DNA of 64,000 bases, from positions 124,001-188,000 of the forward strand of contig NZ_JAHHZF010000001.1 in the NCBI RefSeq assembly GCF_018729455.1, given 5' to 3'. The position numbers were made by a program, and so were the translations under genes. The DNA is from Prosthecodimorpha staleyi (GTDB lineage: Bacteria; Pseudomonadota; Alphaproteobacteria; Rhizobiales; Ancalomicrobiaceae). How positions within the stretch are numbered: position 1 is the first letter of the stretch; each line of letters starts with the position of its first letter. Below the pieces are notes generated by a model that saw only the letters and a program-made list of their open reading frames with translations, did not search any database and was not told the DNA's origin. Shown here piece after piece: positions 41,581 to 49,676 of this stretch.

Positions 41581-43391
41581 GCTTGGTCCGTGGCGGCTTG
41601 GGCGAGCGCCGGCGCAGCCGCGCTGGCAGGAGGCTGTGGGTTGTGAGCGGCATCCAGCTCTGCCAGTCGAAGAAGGACCTTCTCGGCAAGCGGCTGCGCG
41701 TCGGTGAGATTGCGGAAGATGGCTAGAAAGCCGCGATCGACTTGCATTGCCCGGGAGGTCGCGAAGATTACCTCCGAAAGGTGATTGGTCTCCTGCGATA
41801 TCTCGCGCTCCTCTTCGGCGGTTAGGCCGGGGGCCGCTTTCGCAATGAGCCTTGGCAGACGATGGGCGACGAAGGCCATGATGAAGTAACGGCCGTGTCG
41901 GAAAAACATACGGCGGTCATAGGCCGTCTCGGCCCGCTCGCTCCCGGCGAGAATGCGGTCGATGAACTGATAGATACGGACGAGCCGGCAGATCCGAATG
42001 CCGGATATCGATGCCGGGAAAAGATTGGAATAAATCGCACCTTCCTGTTCCCATATGCGTCCGATCTCGCGCTTGGCAATGACGACGAAGTCGATCGCGT
42101 TCTGCCCGCGATGGCCTCTCCGCGGCCCGTCCGTAACGACGAATGCAAGGCATGCCAGCGCGAGTGCCGCCTCTTCGAGCGTGAACGCATCGTCCTGCCG
42201 AATCCGGGATTCCGCAGACGGTCGATAATGGTAGCGAATACCGACTGCCGCGAGTTCCTGTCGTATTCGCTCCTGGTTGGGGTCGAGCGCGGCGAAATCG
42301 ACGCCCCGCACCTGATTCTGGTAGTTGCGCGCCCGTGTCACGCGCACGGCGAAATCATCGGCCGGATCCGGAACCTCGATGATCGTAATATGCAGCTTCG
42401 CGTTTTCAGAGATCGCCGCCGCAAGCGATGCTGTCGTGATCGAGCCGGCGGTCTGGGCGCCATTCACAATGGAGAATGCCGCCAGACCAAAGACACAACG
42501 GTCGGCGGAGCCTGGCGCCTGCGTGATAGCAGCCGTTACAGCCGTGATGCCGTTGTTCAGGTAGAAGAAGTCTTCCGGCCGCCGTCGCACCGTTTCCTCA
42601 ATCGCGACATTCACACCGACCGAACCGAGATAGTGCCGGATGTTGCGTTCGAAGAGCGCGGTTCCATGCTCGGTCACGAGCGCCGCAAGGTCCTGGCCTT
42701 TCACCAGCCCATAGACCGCCTTCCGCGGCGCGGTCACACTCGACCATTTCTCCAGGGTGAGACGGACGTCGACGGCTTGGTTTGCCTGCTCGGCGACCAT
42801 CCAGTCATAGGTCTGCGTGATGCCAACAACGGCGGCGCTCATGCAGTCGGAAAGGTTGTTGCATTGAGCAACGAAAGCGTCGAGATCCGCCTTCGCATGA
42901 ACGTCCAACGCCTCGCCGAGGAATGGCAGAATCAGGCAGATCTTCACGCCCGGCGTGTCGAGGGCTTCCTCTATTTCGTCCAAGCGGTTCCTCACCGCCG
43001 CATTGAACCCGTCGAAGCGCCGCTCCATGAGCGCCTTGGTGCCATTGATGAACTTGAGTGTCTCGGCCTGATTTGGGCCTGTTCCCTGCGGATTATCGGC
43101 GTTGTTGGGGCGCTTGTACTTTGATTGGACAACGATGAGCCGTTGCCGCGCGCGATCGAAATAAAGCGCATCGATCCCGCCATCATCACTTCCGTCGACC
43201 AGTGCGCCAGCGGCGGTCGCATCCGCGATCCCGCACATTCCGCACAGTGCATAGGCCGCGAGCGAACGTGAACAACGATCAACTTCGTGCTGTTCAACCG
43301 TCCATCGCTGAGCGCGTTCCGGCACCAGCGGAAAGAAGCGGTGCCGGAGCGCAGCTTCAATGTGAGCAATTTTCTCCGCAGCATTGGGCAT
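41577..43391 (-). CDS. AIPR (abortive infection phage resistance) family protein
   Basis: 604 residues. The AIPR region is recognised from FFYLNNGITAVTAAITQAPG, then FSIVNGAQTAGSI, VRVTRARNYQNQVRGVDFAA and the LDPNQERIRQEL block. An N-terminal nuclease-like motif is visible: SDDGGIDALYFD (residues 68-79) and LIVVQSKYK (85-93), that is D plus QxK of the PD-(D/E)xK fold. AIPR proteins are tied to phage resistance in lactococci and occur near restriction genes; their mechanism is not settled. Three bases separate it from the SNF2 stop and it overlaps the mod start by four bases. It may be a nuclease effector gated by the helicase. Confidence 0.9.
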   Translation of the reverse strand: MPNAAEKIAHIEAALRHRFFPLVPERAQRWTVEQHEVDRCSRSLAAYALCGMCGIADATAAGALVDGSDDGGIDALYFDRARQRLIVVQSKYKRPNNADNPQGTGPNQAETLKFINGTKALMERRFDGFNAAVRNRLDEIEEALDTPGVKICLILPFLGEALDVHAKADLDAFVAQCNNLSDCMSAAVVGITQTYDWMVAEQANQAVDVRLTLEKWSSVTAPRKAVYGLVKGQDLAALVTEHGTALFERNIRHYLGSVGVNVAIEETVRRRPEDFFYLNNGITAVTAAITQAPGSADRCVFGLAAFSIVNGAQTAGSITTASLAAAISENAKLHITIIEVPDPADDFAVRVTRARNYQNQVRGVDFAALDPNQERIRQELAAVGIRYHYRPSAESRIRQDDAFTLEEAALALACLAFVVTDGPRRGHRGQNAIDFVVIAKREIGRIWEQEGAIYSNLFPASISGIRICRLVRIYQFIDRILAGSERAETAYDRRMFFRHGRYFIMAFVAHRLPRLIAKAAPGLTAEEEREISQETNHLSEVIFATSRAMQVDRGFLAIFRNLTDAQPLAEKVLLRLAELDAAHNPQPPASAAAPALAQAATDQA

Positions 43392-43394
43392 GAT

Positions 43395-46256
43395 TCAATC
43401 CAACGTCCAGCGGATGGTGAAAAGGGACGCGACATCGACCTTCTGTTCGAGCTTGGACTCGATCTGGGCGATAAGTTCGGCGCGCTGCCGGTCAATCTGG
43501 TCCTGCGCATCGAAGAGGGACCGGCGCTTCTGATTGCGTGTCGCTTCGAGCGTCTTGATCTGCTTCTGCCCCGCGAGCTTCTCTTCAAGGGTCAGGGCGG
43601 TCGTGGCAGCACGACGGGCCTCCTTGATGAGCCGATCGATTTCCTTGATCTCTCGCTCCAGCCCTACTTTGAGGTCATCTGCCCAGCCATCGAGCTTGTC
43701 AGCTTCGGCTTCGAAAAACAGCGCGTTCCGTTCCGACACGCCTCTGCGGATCAGAGCCTGGCTTTCGCTCAGGGACCGATCGAGACGCATCATGACCCCG
43801 CCGTCGGGAGTGACATCCTGCCCGCGCGTGCCATGAATTGTCAGAAGGCGGTCACAGACCTCCCTGCTGAGCAAATCGCCGTCATCCGCGATGCCGGCGA
43901 GGAGGATGTGATCCTCCGCTTCGTCGAGCGCTTCAACCGTCATCAGGGATGCGACCAGCCAGCCAGCCTTGCCAATGTAAGGTTCGAGAATGCTGATCTT
44001 GCCGGAATGATTGGCGTAGTCGAAACGCACCTCGGCCGGCACGAGCGGACGTTCCTTCGCACGTGCCAAAACGGCTTCGCCCAGAGGATGGTTGAGACGA
44101 TAGGTATGCGCCTCGCCGGATCGCCTCGGCAACTCGTAAAGCCCGGGCGGAATGGTGGCACCATTCGCCCAATCAGGCCGCTCAGGCAAAGTGAACGATG
44201 AATTGTTGTGAAACGTCGCCAATCCGTCGAGCTCGTGGCGGGTCAGGCGCATCAGCCATTGCTCATAGCGATCGAGATAGACCTTCGCATCCTCATCTCG
44301 GATACGGAGTTTCTCCCGAACCTCGTCATCGAATTTTTCGAGAAGCTTCTGTCGCGTCTGGCTCATGGCCGCGCCAATTTCGAGACTCAGTTCCAATTGC
44401 AATTGATCGAAGGCCGCCCGAATGTGCTCGGGCTGGCGGCACTCCTGGTAAATGCTTGCAATTCTCTTCTCGAAATCTACGCCAGACTCGATCGCGCCCA
44501 GGACCTCGTCGCTCGCGCCGAACACCCCTTCGAAGAGCCGAAACTTCTCTGAGAGAAGCTGATAGACGCGCTGATCCGCCTCGTTCTTGCGATTGATGAA
44601 GTTCACGACGACGACGTCGTGTTTCTGACCGTACCGGTGACACCTACCAATCCGCTGCTCGACTCGCTGCGGATTCCACGGAAGGTCATAGTTCACGACG
44701 AGCGAACAGAATTGCAGGTTGATGCCCTCGGCTCCGGCCTCCGTCGCAATCATGATCTGGCCTTCGTCACGGAAATAGTCGACCAGAGCGGATCTCATGT
44801 CGGCGGTTCTCGATCCAGTGACACGATCCGATCCGGCGTGTCGCTCAATCCAGCGCACGTAGATCCCGCGCGAGAGCGGATCGGTGTTCGTTCCATTGAA
44901 CAGGACGACGCCATCCGCATAGGGGCTGCTGGAGAGGATTCGTTGAAGGTATTCCTGCGTTTTTCGTGACTCGGTGAAGATGATCGCCTTCTCCGCACCG
45001 CCAAGTTCGCGCGCCTTCGCGAACGCCACGGCCAATGCCTTGAGGAGCGCCTTGCCCTTGGCGTTATGCTCAATCGACGTCGCCAATTGGGCAAAAGACT
45101 TGAGGTCTGCAATTTCAGACTCGATGGCTCTGCGATCGGCATCGGTCAGCGCTTCGTCTTCCGACTCCTCCGGCCATTCGTCGGCCGTCGCATCGAGAGC
45201 TTCGAAATCCTCGGAAAGCTCATCCTCCAAAGGTTTCGCGACCGGGTGCGAATCCAGCTTCGCCTGCAGACGCTGCGAAATCGAACTCAGGGCTCCTGCG
45301 ATCGCGAATGTCGACGACGCCAGCAGCTTGCGAAGGACAAGCGTCATCAGCGATCGCTGCCCAGAGGGTAGCGCCTGCAGATTGTCACGCTGCAGATAGT
45401 CGGAAACAAGTTGATAGAGGCGGTCTTCACCGTCTGCGGGTGTAAACTCCTCGACCAGAGGCAGGCGACGTGTATAGGGGATGTATGCCGTCACCTGGCG
45501 CCGAAGTGTCCGGTGGCAGATCGGCTTCAGGCGCTCCTTCAGCGCCTCAAAGTTCCGTTTGTCGCCTGGATTCGCGAACTGTTCGCGGAAGCTCTTGACG
45601 TCACCAAAGGCATGCTCGTCAATGAAACTGACGAGACCGTACAATTCGAGCAACGAATTCTGGAGTGGCGTGGCAGTCAGAAGGATCTTATTCTTCTGAG
45701 CAAGCGCGTTCTTGAGTGTATTGGCAATGACATTCGAAGGTTTGTAGACGTTCCTGAGCCGATGAGCCTCATCAATCACGACAAGATCCCAAGGCACCCG
45801 TTGCACGTCCGACGCCTTGGAGCGCGCGAATTGATAAGAGCAGATCACAATGGAATTTTTGACTTCGAAAGGCTGAATAGATCCATCTCGAATGGACTGG
45901 TTGTAAGACTTGGTCTCCAGGATCACGCCGGGGAGTAGAAATTTCTCACTCAGTTCTTGGTGCCATTGTTTGCGCAGGTTTGAGGGCGTAATGACCAAGA
46001 TACGCCGCTTCCGCTCGGCCCATCTCTGAGAGATGACCAATCCGGCTTCAATTGTCTTCCCGAGGCCAACTTCATCGGCGAGCAGCGCTCCCTTTGAAAG
46101 GGGCGACGCGAAGGCAAACAGCGCAGCGTCGACCTGATGCGGGTTAAGATCGACCTGAGCGCCGGCCACCGCACCCGCGAGACGTTCCGAACTATCGGGT
46201 GCGCACCGTTTTGTCAGCTCGTGAGCCAAGTATTTTGCGTGGAAGTCAGTGATCAT
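43395..46256 (-). CDS. Large SNF2-family helicase
   Basis: 953 residues. Helicase motifs: GALLADEVGLGKTIEAG (Walker A, about 57-71), VVIDEAHRLRN (DEAH, about 160-169), ATPLQNSLLELYGLVS, GAEGINLQFCSLVVNYDLPW and VEQRIGRCHRYGQ (motif VI). The layout resembles RapA-like and defence-associated SNF2 proteins such as DISARM DrmD. The last 150 residues are helical and coiled-coil-like (EREIKEIDRLIKEARRAATT). It probably moves along double-stranded DNA to sense or remodel it. The ATG at 46256 overlaps the HTH gene by 11 bases; the frame is open to 46331. Confidence 0.92.
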   Translation of the reverse strand: MITDFHAKYLAHELTKRCAPDSSERLAGAVAGAQVDLNPHQVDAALFAFASPLSKGALLADEVGLGKTIEAGLVISQRWAERKRRILVITPSNLRKQWHQELSEKFLLPGVILETKSYNQSIRDGSIQPFEVKNSIVICSYQFARSKASDVQRVPWDLVVIDEAHRLRNVYKPSNVIANTLKNALAQKNKILLTATPLQNSLLELYGLVSFIDEHAFGDVKSFREQFANPGDKRNFEALKERLKPICHRTLRRQVTAYIPYTRRLPLVEEFTPADGEDRLYQLVSDYLQRDNLQALPSGQRSLMTLVLRKLLASSTFAIAGALSSISQRLQAKLDSHPVAKPLEDELSEDFEALDATADEWPEESEDEALTDADRRAIESEIADLKSFAQLATSIEHNAKGKALLKALAVAFAKARELGGAEKAIIFTESRKTQEYLQRILSSSPYADGVVLFNGTNTDPLSRGIYVRWIERHAGSDRVTGSRTADMRSALVDYFRDEGQIMIATEAGAEGINLQFCSLVVNYDLPWNPQRVEQRIGRCHRYGQKHDVVVVNFINRKNEADQRVYQLLSEKFRLFEGVFGASDEVLGAIESGVDFEKRIASIYQECRQPEHIRAAFDQLQLELSLEIGAAMSQTRQKLLEKFDDEVREKLRIRDEDAKVYLDRYEQWLMRLTRHELDGLATFHNNSSFTLPERPDWANGATIPPGLYELPRRSGEAHTYRLNHPLGEAVLARAKERPLVPAEVRFDYANHSGKISILEPYIGKAGWLVASLMTVEALDEAEDHILLAGIADDGDLLSREVCDRLLTIHGTRGQDVTPDGGVMMRLDRSLSESQALIRRGVSERNALFFEAEADKLDGWADDLKVGLEREIKEIDRLIKEARRAATTALTLEEKLAGQKQIKTLEATRNQKRRSLFDAQDQIDRQRAELIAQIESKLEQKVDVASLFTIRWTLD

Positions 46257-46497
46257 CCCGACTCCCACGATCCGCCGCCTCATCGTCCGAAGGCTTGGGG
46301 TCATTTTTCGGCGTCGACGGGTTCTGGACAACCTTCTGCGCCTCTATCCAACCATCGAGATCAACCCGCTTGAACCGCCACTGCCCCCTCACCTTGAACG
46401 CCGGAATCTCGGCGCGTTGAGCCATCGTATAGACGGTCTTCTCCGCCACCTTCAGCAGGCCTGCCACTTCCGGCAACGTAAGAATTTCATCGGGCAT
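46246..46497 (-). CDS. Excisionase-like helix-turn-helix protein
   Basis: 83 residues. The HTH_17 / MerR-like excisionase domain is clear: LTLPEVAGLLKVAEKTVYTM, then RAEIPAFKVRGQWRFKRVDL and DGWI. An acidic, disordered tail follows (PSTPKNDPKPSDDEAADRGS). The ATG follows AGAGG. It is the first gene of the six-gene operon and overlaps the SNF2 gene, so it may regulate the operon, act as excisionase for the island, or be a targeting subunit. The upstream interval 46498-46922 has no supportable gene and should hold the operon promoter. Confidence 0.85.
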   Translation of the reverse strand: MPDEILTLPEVAGLLKVAEKTVYTMAQRAEIPAFKVRGQWRFKRVDLDGWIEAQKVVQNPSTPKNDPKPSDDEAADRGSRDDH

Positions 46498-46922
46498 CGG
46501 CCGCGCCTCTGGTTAGGGGTTGGCAAAAGATGCCAGAGTCCGCCTGCAAAAGCTAGCTTCCACCACGAATTTGAGAGGAAGCTGGTTGGAAACGCCCCAT
46601 TCGATCAGAACGGTGCCGGCGGGGCATCCGACGGATCTCTAGCGGTGCAGCCGGTCGGTCGAGAGTCGGCCCCAGACGATGATGGGAGCTGGCGGCGGCG
46701 TTCCGATTGCTCCTGCCGACGGTCGTGGCGAGGATGTCCTCCAGTAGCCGGACCTCAACTGGTTGGCGACGAAGCCTCCGATCTGGATCGCTCGGCCCTT
46801 GCACCCGGTCTCGCCCTGCCGCGCTTTGATTGAGCAGTCACAGTAGCGATGCCGCCCCATGATCCTGCTGCGCTAAATGTTGAAGTGAAGCCGGCATATC
46901 AGACCTCGATTGCTTCGTGTGA

Positions 46923-47153
46923 TCAGTGCGCGTCTGGCTTGACTTGCCGCGCCTTCGAAAACCCCCGGTCAGTAGCGATGAACCGCTCCAGCATGGGCAC
47001 GATCAGGCGAACAGGATCCGAGGCGATTTGGCCTGCCTCGCGGGCGAGGATTTCGGCATAGGCGGTCAGGTCCCGATGCAGGCTGGCGGGCAGCTCCAGC
47101 GTGACCTTTACCGGCTTGTCGTCGGCGATCGGGCCGAGTTTCAGCTTTGCCAT
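46923..47153 (-). CDS. DUF2274 protein (conjugation-associated)
   Basis: 76 residues. MAKLKLGPIADDKPVKVTLE, then LPASLHRDLTAYAEILAREA and VRLIVPMLERFIATDRGFSK match DUF2274, a small protein that normally follows trbI at the end of trb conjugation operons in proteobacterial elements. The ATG at 47153 is chosen over the longer frame (47174) because it fits the family. It stays next to the trbI remnant, so it is a leftover of a type IV secretion operon. Confidence 0.88.
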   Translation of the reverse strand: MAKLKLGPIADDKPVKVTLELPASLHRDLTAYAEILAREAGQIASDPVRLIVPMLERFIATDRGFSKARQVKPDAH

Positions 47154-47154
47154 C

Positions 47155-47496
47155 TCAACCTCCGTAGGGCTCAAGCACGAGATCGCGGGTGACGATCACG
47201 CGGACGGGGAAGCCCGGCCGGATGGTCAACGTCGGGGCAATGTTGAGCTGACGCTGCACGATCTGCTGGCCGGTCTGGTTGATGCTGTCGGACGCGCCGT
47301 TGCGCAGCGCGCGGATGATGTCGCTGTCGAGAAAACTCGCACGGACCTTCGACGACAGGGCCTCATCCTCTCTTGCTCGACGGCTCGGCGAACGCGTCAG
47401 CCAAGCGTGAAAGCCGGAAAGCGACACACCGAGCGCCTCGCACAACCACTTGATCGGCCAGATCGCTCGGTGTTTCGCGATGAAGCCGAACTTCAT
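47155..47496 (-). pseudogene. trbI: Chimeric ORF: IS3 OrfB start fused in frame to trbI 3' end
   Basis: 113 residues. The first 60 (MKFGFIAKHRAIWPIKWLCE, LGVSLSGFHAWLTRSPS) are the start of an IS3-family OrfB transposase. From about residue 61 the sequence changes to IIRALRNGASDSINQTGQQI, then QRQLNIAPTLTIRPGFPVRV and IVTRDLVLEPYGG, the C-terminus of the conjugation protein TrbI. The junction is in frame. The transposase has lost its catalytic part, and TrbI its membrane and periplasmic parts. A deletion anchored at the IS3 probably removed the rest of the trb operon. Confidence 0.88.
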
Positions 47497-47783
47497 GTCG
47501 ACTCCCTCGCGAAGAAGGCCGCGGCTTTTTTTAGAATGTCGCGCTCCGCCTTGAGCTTGGCCACCTCACGTCGAAGTCGCTCGATCTCGAGCTGTTCCGG
47601 TTTCATCTGGCCTTGACCAGGAAACGCCTGAGCCGGATCGAAGGCAAATTCCTTGACCCATTTGCGGAGCTGGTTCTCGTGCAGGTCAAGATCCCGCGCC
47701 GCCTGCGCGACGCTGACGCCGCGCTCCCGGACCAGCCTCACGGCCTCCAACTTGAACTCTCTGCTGAAACGTCTGCGTACCAT
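47493..47783 (-). CDS. IS3-family transposase OrfA
   Basis: 96 residues: MVRRRFSREFKLEAVRLVRE, then GVSVAQAARDLDLHENQLRK (HTH) and a leucine-zipper end (EQLEIERLRREVAKLKAERD). It is intact and overlaps the OrfB start by four bases (ATGA), as in IS3 elements. Because OrfB is truncated the element cannot transpose by itself. Its outer end should lie within 47784-47840, but I cannot fix the terminal repeat because the partner end is lost. The interval to 48089 holds nothing else recognised. Confidence 0.93.
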   Translation of the reverse strand: MVRRRFSREFKLEAVRLVRERGVSVAQAARDLDLHENQLRKWVKEFAFDPAQAFPGQGQMKPEQLEIERLRREVAKLKAERDILKKAAAFFAREST

Positions 47784-48089
47784 TCGAAGTCTCCGATTCC
47801 ATCATGACACCTAAACTCGGTGTCCGTGAAACCGGCAGCAGGCCAATCGGTGGCGGCAGAAACCGAGCGGTGAGATTCGGCCAACCTAGTTCGGCAGAGG
47901 CTGGGTCGTTCGAAACCGGAGTCTCCTTCCTGCCCCCATCCCGGACGTAACAGTCTGGCGGAGGAAACGCCAAAAAGCCGGGCGCTCAGAATTTTGCCCG
48001 ATTCTCAATTGCCGCCCGCACTCTTCGCCGGACGGAAATCGAATACCGCCTAGCCACTTGGCTTAGGCATAGAACGCGCCGGCTTACAG

Positions 48090-49346
48090 TCAGCCTTCCC
48101 CCCGACCGCCCATAAACGCCATCGAGGGCGGCAACAGCGTCGGCACGCGTTTCTCTCCATTCACCCAGGCGTCGATCATGTCGGCCCATTCCTGGAGCAT
48201 ATGCCGGCGCTGCGGTTCGTATTCCGCCTTGTTGGAGACGCCGCGCGATGAGCGCCCGTCCTCATGGGCGAGGCACTTCTCTATCCAGTCGCTGTTGAAA
48301 CCCATCTCGTTCAAGAGCGTCGAGCCGGTCCGGCGCAGGTCGTGCACCGTGAACGGTTCCAGCGGCAGCCCCTCCTTCTTCGCTTGCGCCACGACGGCCG
48401 TGGTCACGCGATTGAAGGTGGCGCGCGACATGGGGGCGTCGGCGTCGTAGCGGGACGGCAGCAGGTAGCGCGAGTTGCCGGCGCAGGTCTTGAGCGCAAT
48501 CAGGATGTCGAGCGATTGTTGCGACAGGTAGACGTTGTGCGCCTTCGACCGCTTCATGCGCTCCTTCGGAATGGTCCAGACGGCGTTCTCGAAATCGACT
48601 TCGTCCCAGATGGCGTCCTGCAGTTCACTCTTGCGCACCATGGTGAGCAGGATCAGGCGCAAGCCAAGACGGATCGTCGGCAGGGTCGGCACGTGCTCGA
48701 TCTGCTGCAGCATGATCTTGATCTCGGCCGGCGACAGCGCGCGGTCCTTCGGCTGGAAGGTCGCGATCGAGGCCGGCCCGACCTCGTCAGCCGGGTTCGG
48801 CACCTTCTCGCCGTGCAGGATGGCGAAGGCGAAGATCTGTTTGACGATGTCGCGGGCGTGGATGGCGGTCGCGGGGGCGCCGCGCTCCTTCACCTTAGCG
48901 CAGAGTTGGCGCAGATCATCCGGCGTCACCTCGGTCAGAAGGCGGTTCTTCCAGGTGGGGAGAATGTCACGATCGAGGATGGCCTTACGCATCGAGCGGG
49001 TGCTTTCCGCCATGCGCGCGTCCTTGATCCATAAGGCGCTCACCGCACCGAAGCTGCGCTCCATGGCCTTGCGTCGCTTGTCGCGCTGTTTCTCGTGGGC
49101 GGGGGATAGCCCCTCCGCCACCTGCTTGCGAGCGGCGATGCAACGCTCGCGGGCTTCGGCGAGCGTAAGGCCATCGGCGCCATAGCGGCCGATCGTCAGC
49201 GTCTCCCGGCGACCGTTCAGACGGTAGTCGTACCGGAAGGTGATTTGGCCTGTCGTGGCGACGGAAACGTACATACCGTCACGGTCGGCCACCTTGTATA
49301 ATTTATCTTTTGGTTTCAGCCTCTTGATGGCCATCTCGGTAAGCAT
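48090..49346 (-). CDS. int: P4-type tyrosine integrase of the island
   Basis: 418 residues. The N-terminal DUF4102 arm-binding domain starts MLTEMAIKRLKPKDKLYKVA. The catalytic residues of tyrosine recombinases are seen: Arg in TMVRKSELQDAIW, HDLRRTGSTLLNEMG, His in CLAHEDG and the nucleophile Tyr in SNKAEYEPQRR. The ATG at 49346 fits the family; the frame is open to 49424. It lies 315 bases from the guaA 3' end, where the attachment repeat is, so it is the enzyme that integrated the island. Confidence 0.95.
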   Translation of the reverse strand: MLTEMAIKRLKPKDKLYKVADRDGMYVSVATTGQITFRYDYRLNGRRETLTIGRYGADGLTLAEARERCIAARKQVAEGLSPAHEKQRDKRRKAMERSFGAVSALWIKDARMAESTRSMRKAILDRDILPTWKNRLLTEVTPDDLRQLCAKVKERGAPATAIHARDIVKQIFAFAILHGEKVPNPADEVGPASIATFQPKDRALSPAEIKIMLQQIEHVPTLPTIRLGLRLILLTMVRKSELQDAIWDEVDFENAVWTIPKERMKRSKAHNVYLSQQSLDILIALKTCAGNSRYLLPSRYDADAPMSRATFNRVTTAVVAQAKKEGLPLEPFTVHDLRRTGSTLLNEMGFNSDWIEKCLAHEDGRSSRGVSNKAEYEPQRRHMLQEWADMIDAWVNGEKRVPTLLPPSMAFMGGRGEG

Positions 49347-49393
49347 GGAGACGGCCTCGTTGACGATCGAGAACGCTTTTCGACCTCCATTTT

Positions 49394-49551
49394 TACCGTC
49401 AAGTCCAATACCGTCGATCAACATGAATAATCGTGATAAAACAGCGTACTAGCTTGCCTTCCCATGGGGCGCTTCCGTTTTCGGCCTGACCGTCGGGCAA
49501 GAATCCGGCTGACGGCGAAAATCACGTACCGTCGCGCGTACCGTCAAGTCC
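49394..49551. repeat. Repeated TACCGTC(AAGTCC) motifs between int and attR
   Basis: TACCGTCAAGTCC occurs at 49394-49406 and 49539-49551, with shorter TACCGTC copies at 49527-49533 and nearby. Another TACCGTC lies near attL (30428-30434). Such repeats are candidates for integrase arm-type sites. The 49347-49661 interval otherwise contains only the int promoter region and attR. Confidence 0.5.
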
Positions 49552-49661
49552 CATCGCTTCAAGGCGATAGGCTCCGATAGTGATCGTCCGATTTTTTGTT
49601 TTATTTCAGCCAGTTATGAGGATGTGGCGATCGTTCGCGAAACGCCGTGAACTTGCATCTT

Positions 49662-49676
49662 TCACTCCCACTCGAT
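49662..49676 (+). repeat. Right attachment-site repeat (attR) in the guaA 3' end
   Basis: TCACTCCCACTCGAT covers the last codons and stop of guaA (IEWE-stop on the minus strand) and is identical to 30352-30366. Confidence 0.88.

Larger units (their letters stand above)
30352..49676. mobile_element. Integrative element in the 3' end of guaA (about 19.3 kb)
   Basis: The 15-bp repeat TCACTCCCACTCGAT marks both ends. The right copy (49662-49676) is the last codons and stop of guaA, and the left copy (30352-30366) lies in non-coding DNA. A P4-type tyrosine integrase lies next to guaA, as is usual for islands that use this site. Cargo: integrase, IS3/trbI/DUF2274 remnants, the six-gene helicase-AIPR-restriction operon, Fic, a disrupted XRE gene and nested IS elements. 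Loss of most conjugation genes suggests that the element no longer transfers itself. Confidence 0.88.

Noticed and set aside
36306-46497. DISARM, BREX or plain type III restriction system
   Set aside because: DrmA/DrmB, PglX/PglZ/BrxC and related hallmark genes are absent. A plain type III system would not include SNF2 and AIPR genes in the same coupled operon.
47784-47840. Exact outer end and target duplication of the IS3 element
   Set aside because: The other end was lost in the deletion, so the terminal repeat and duplication cannot be defined.
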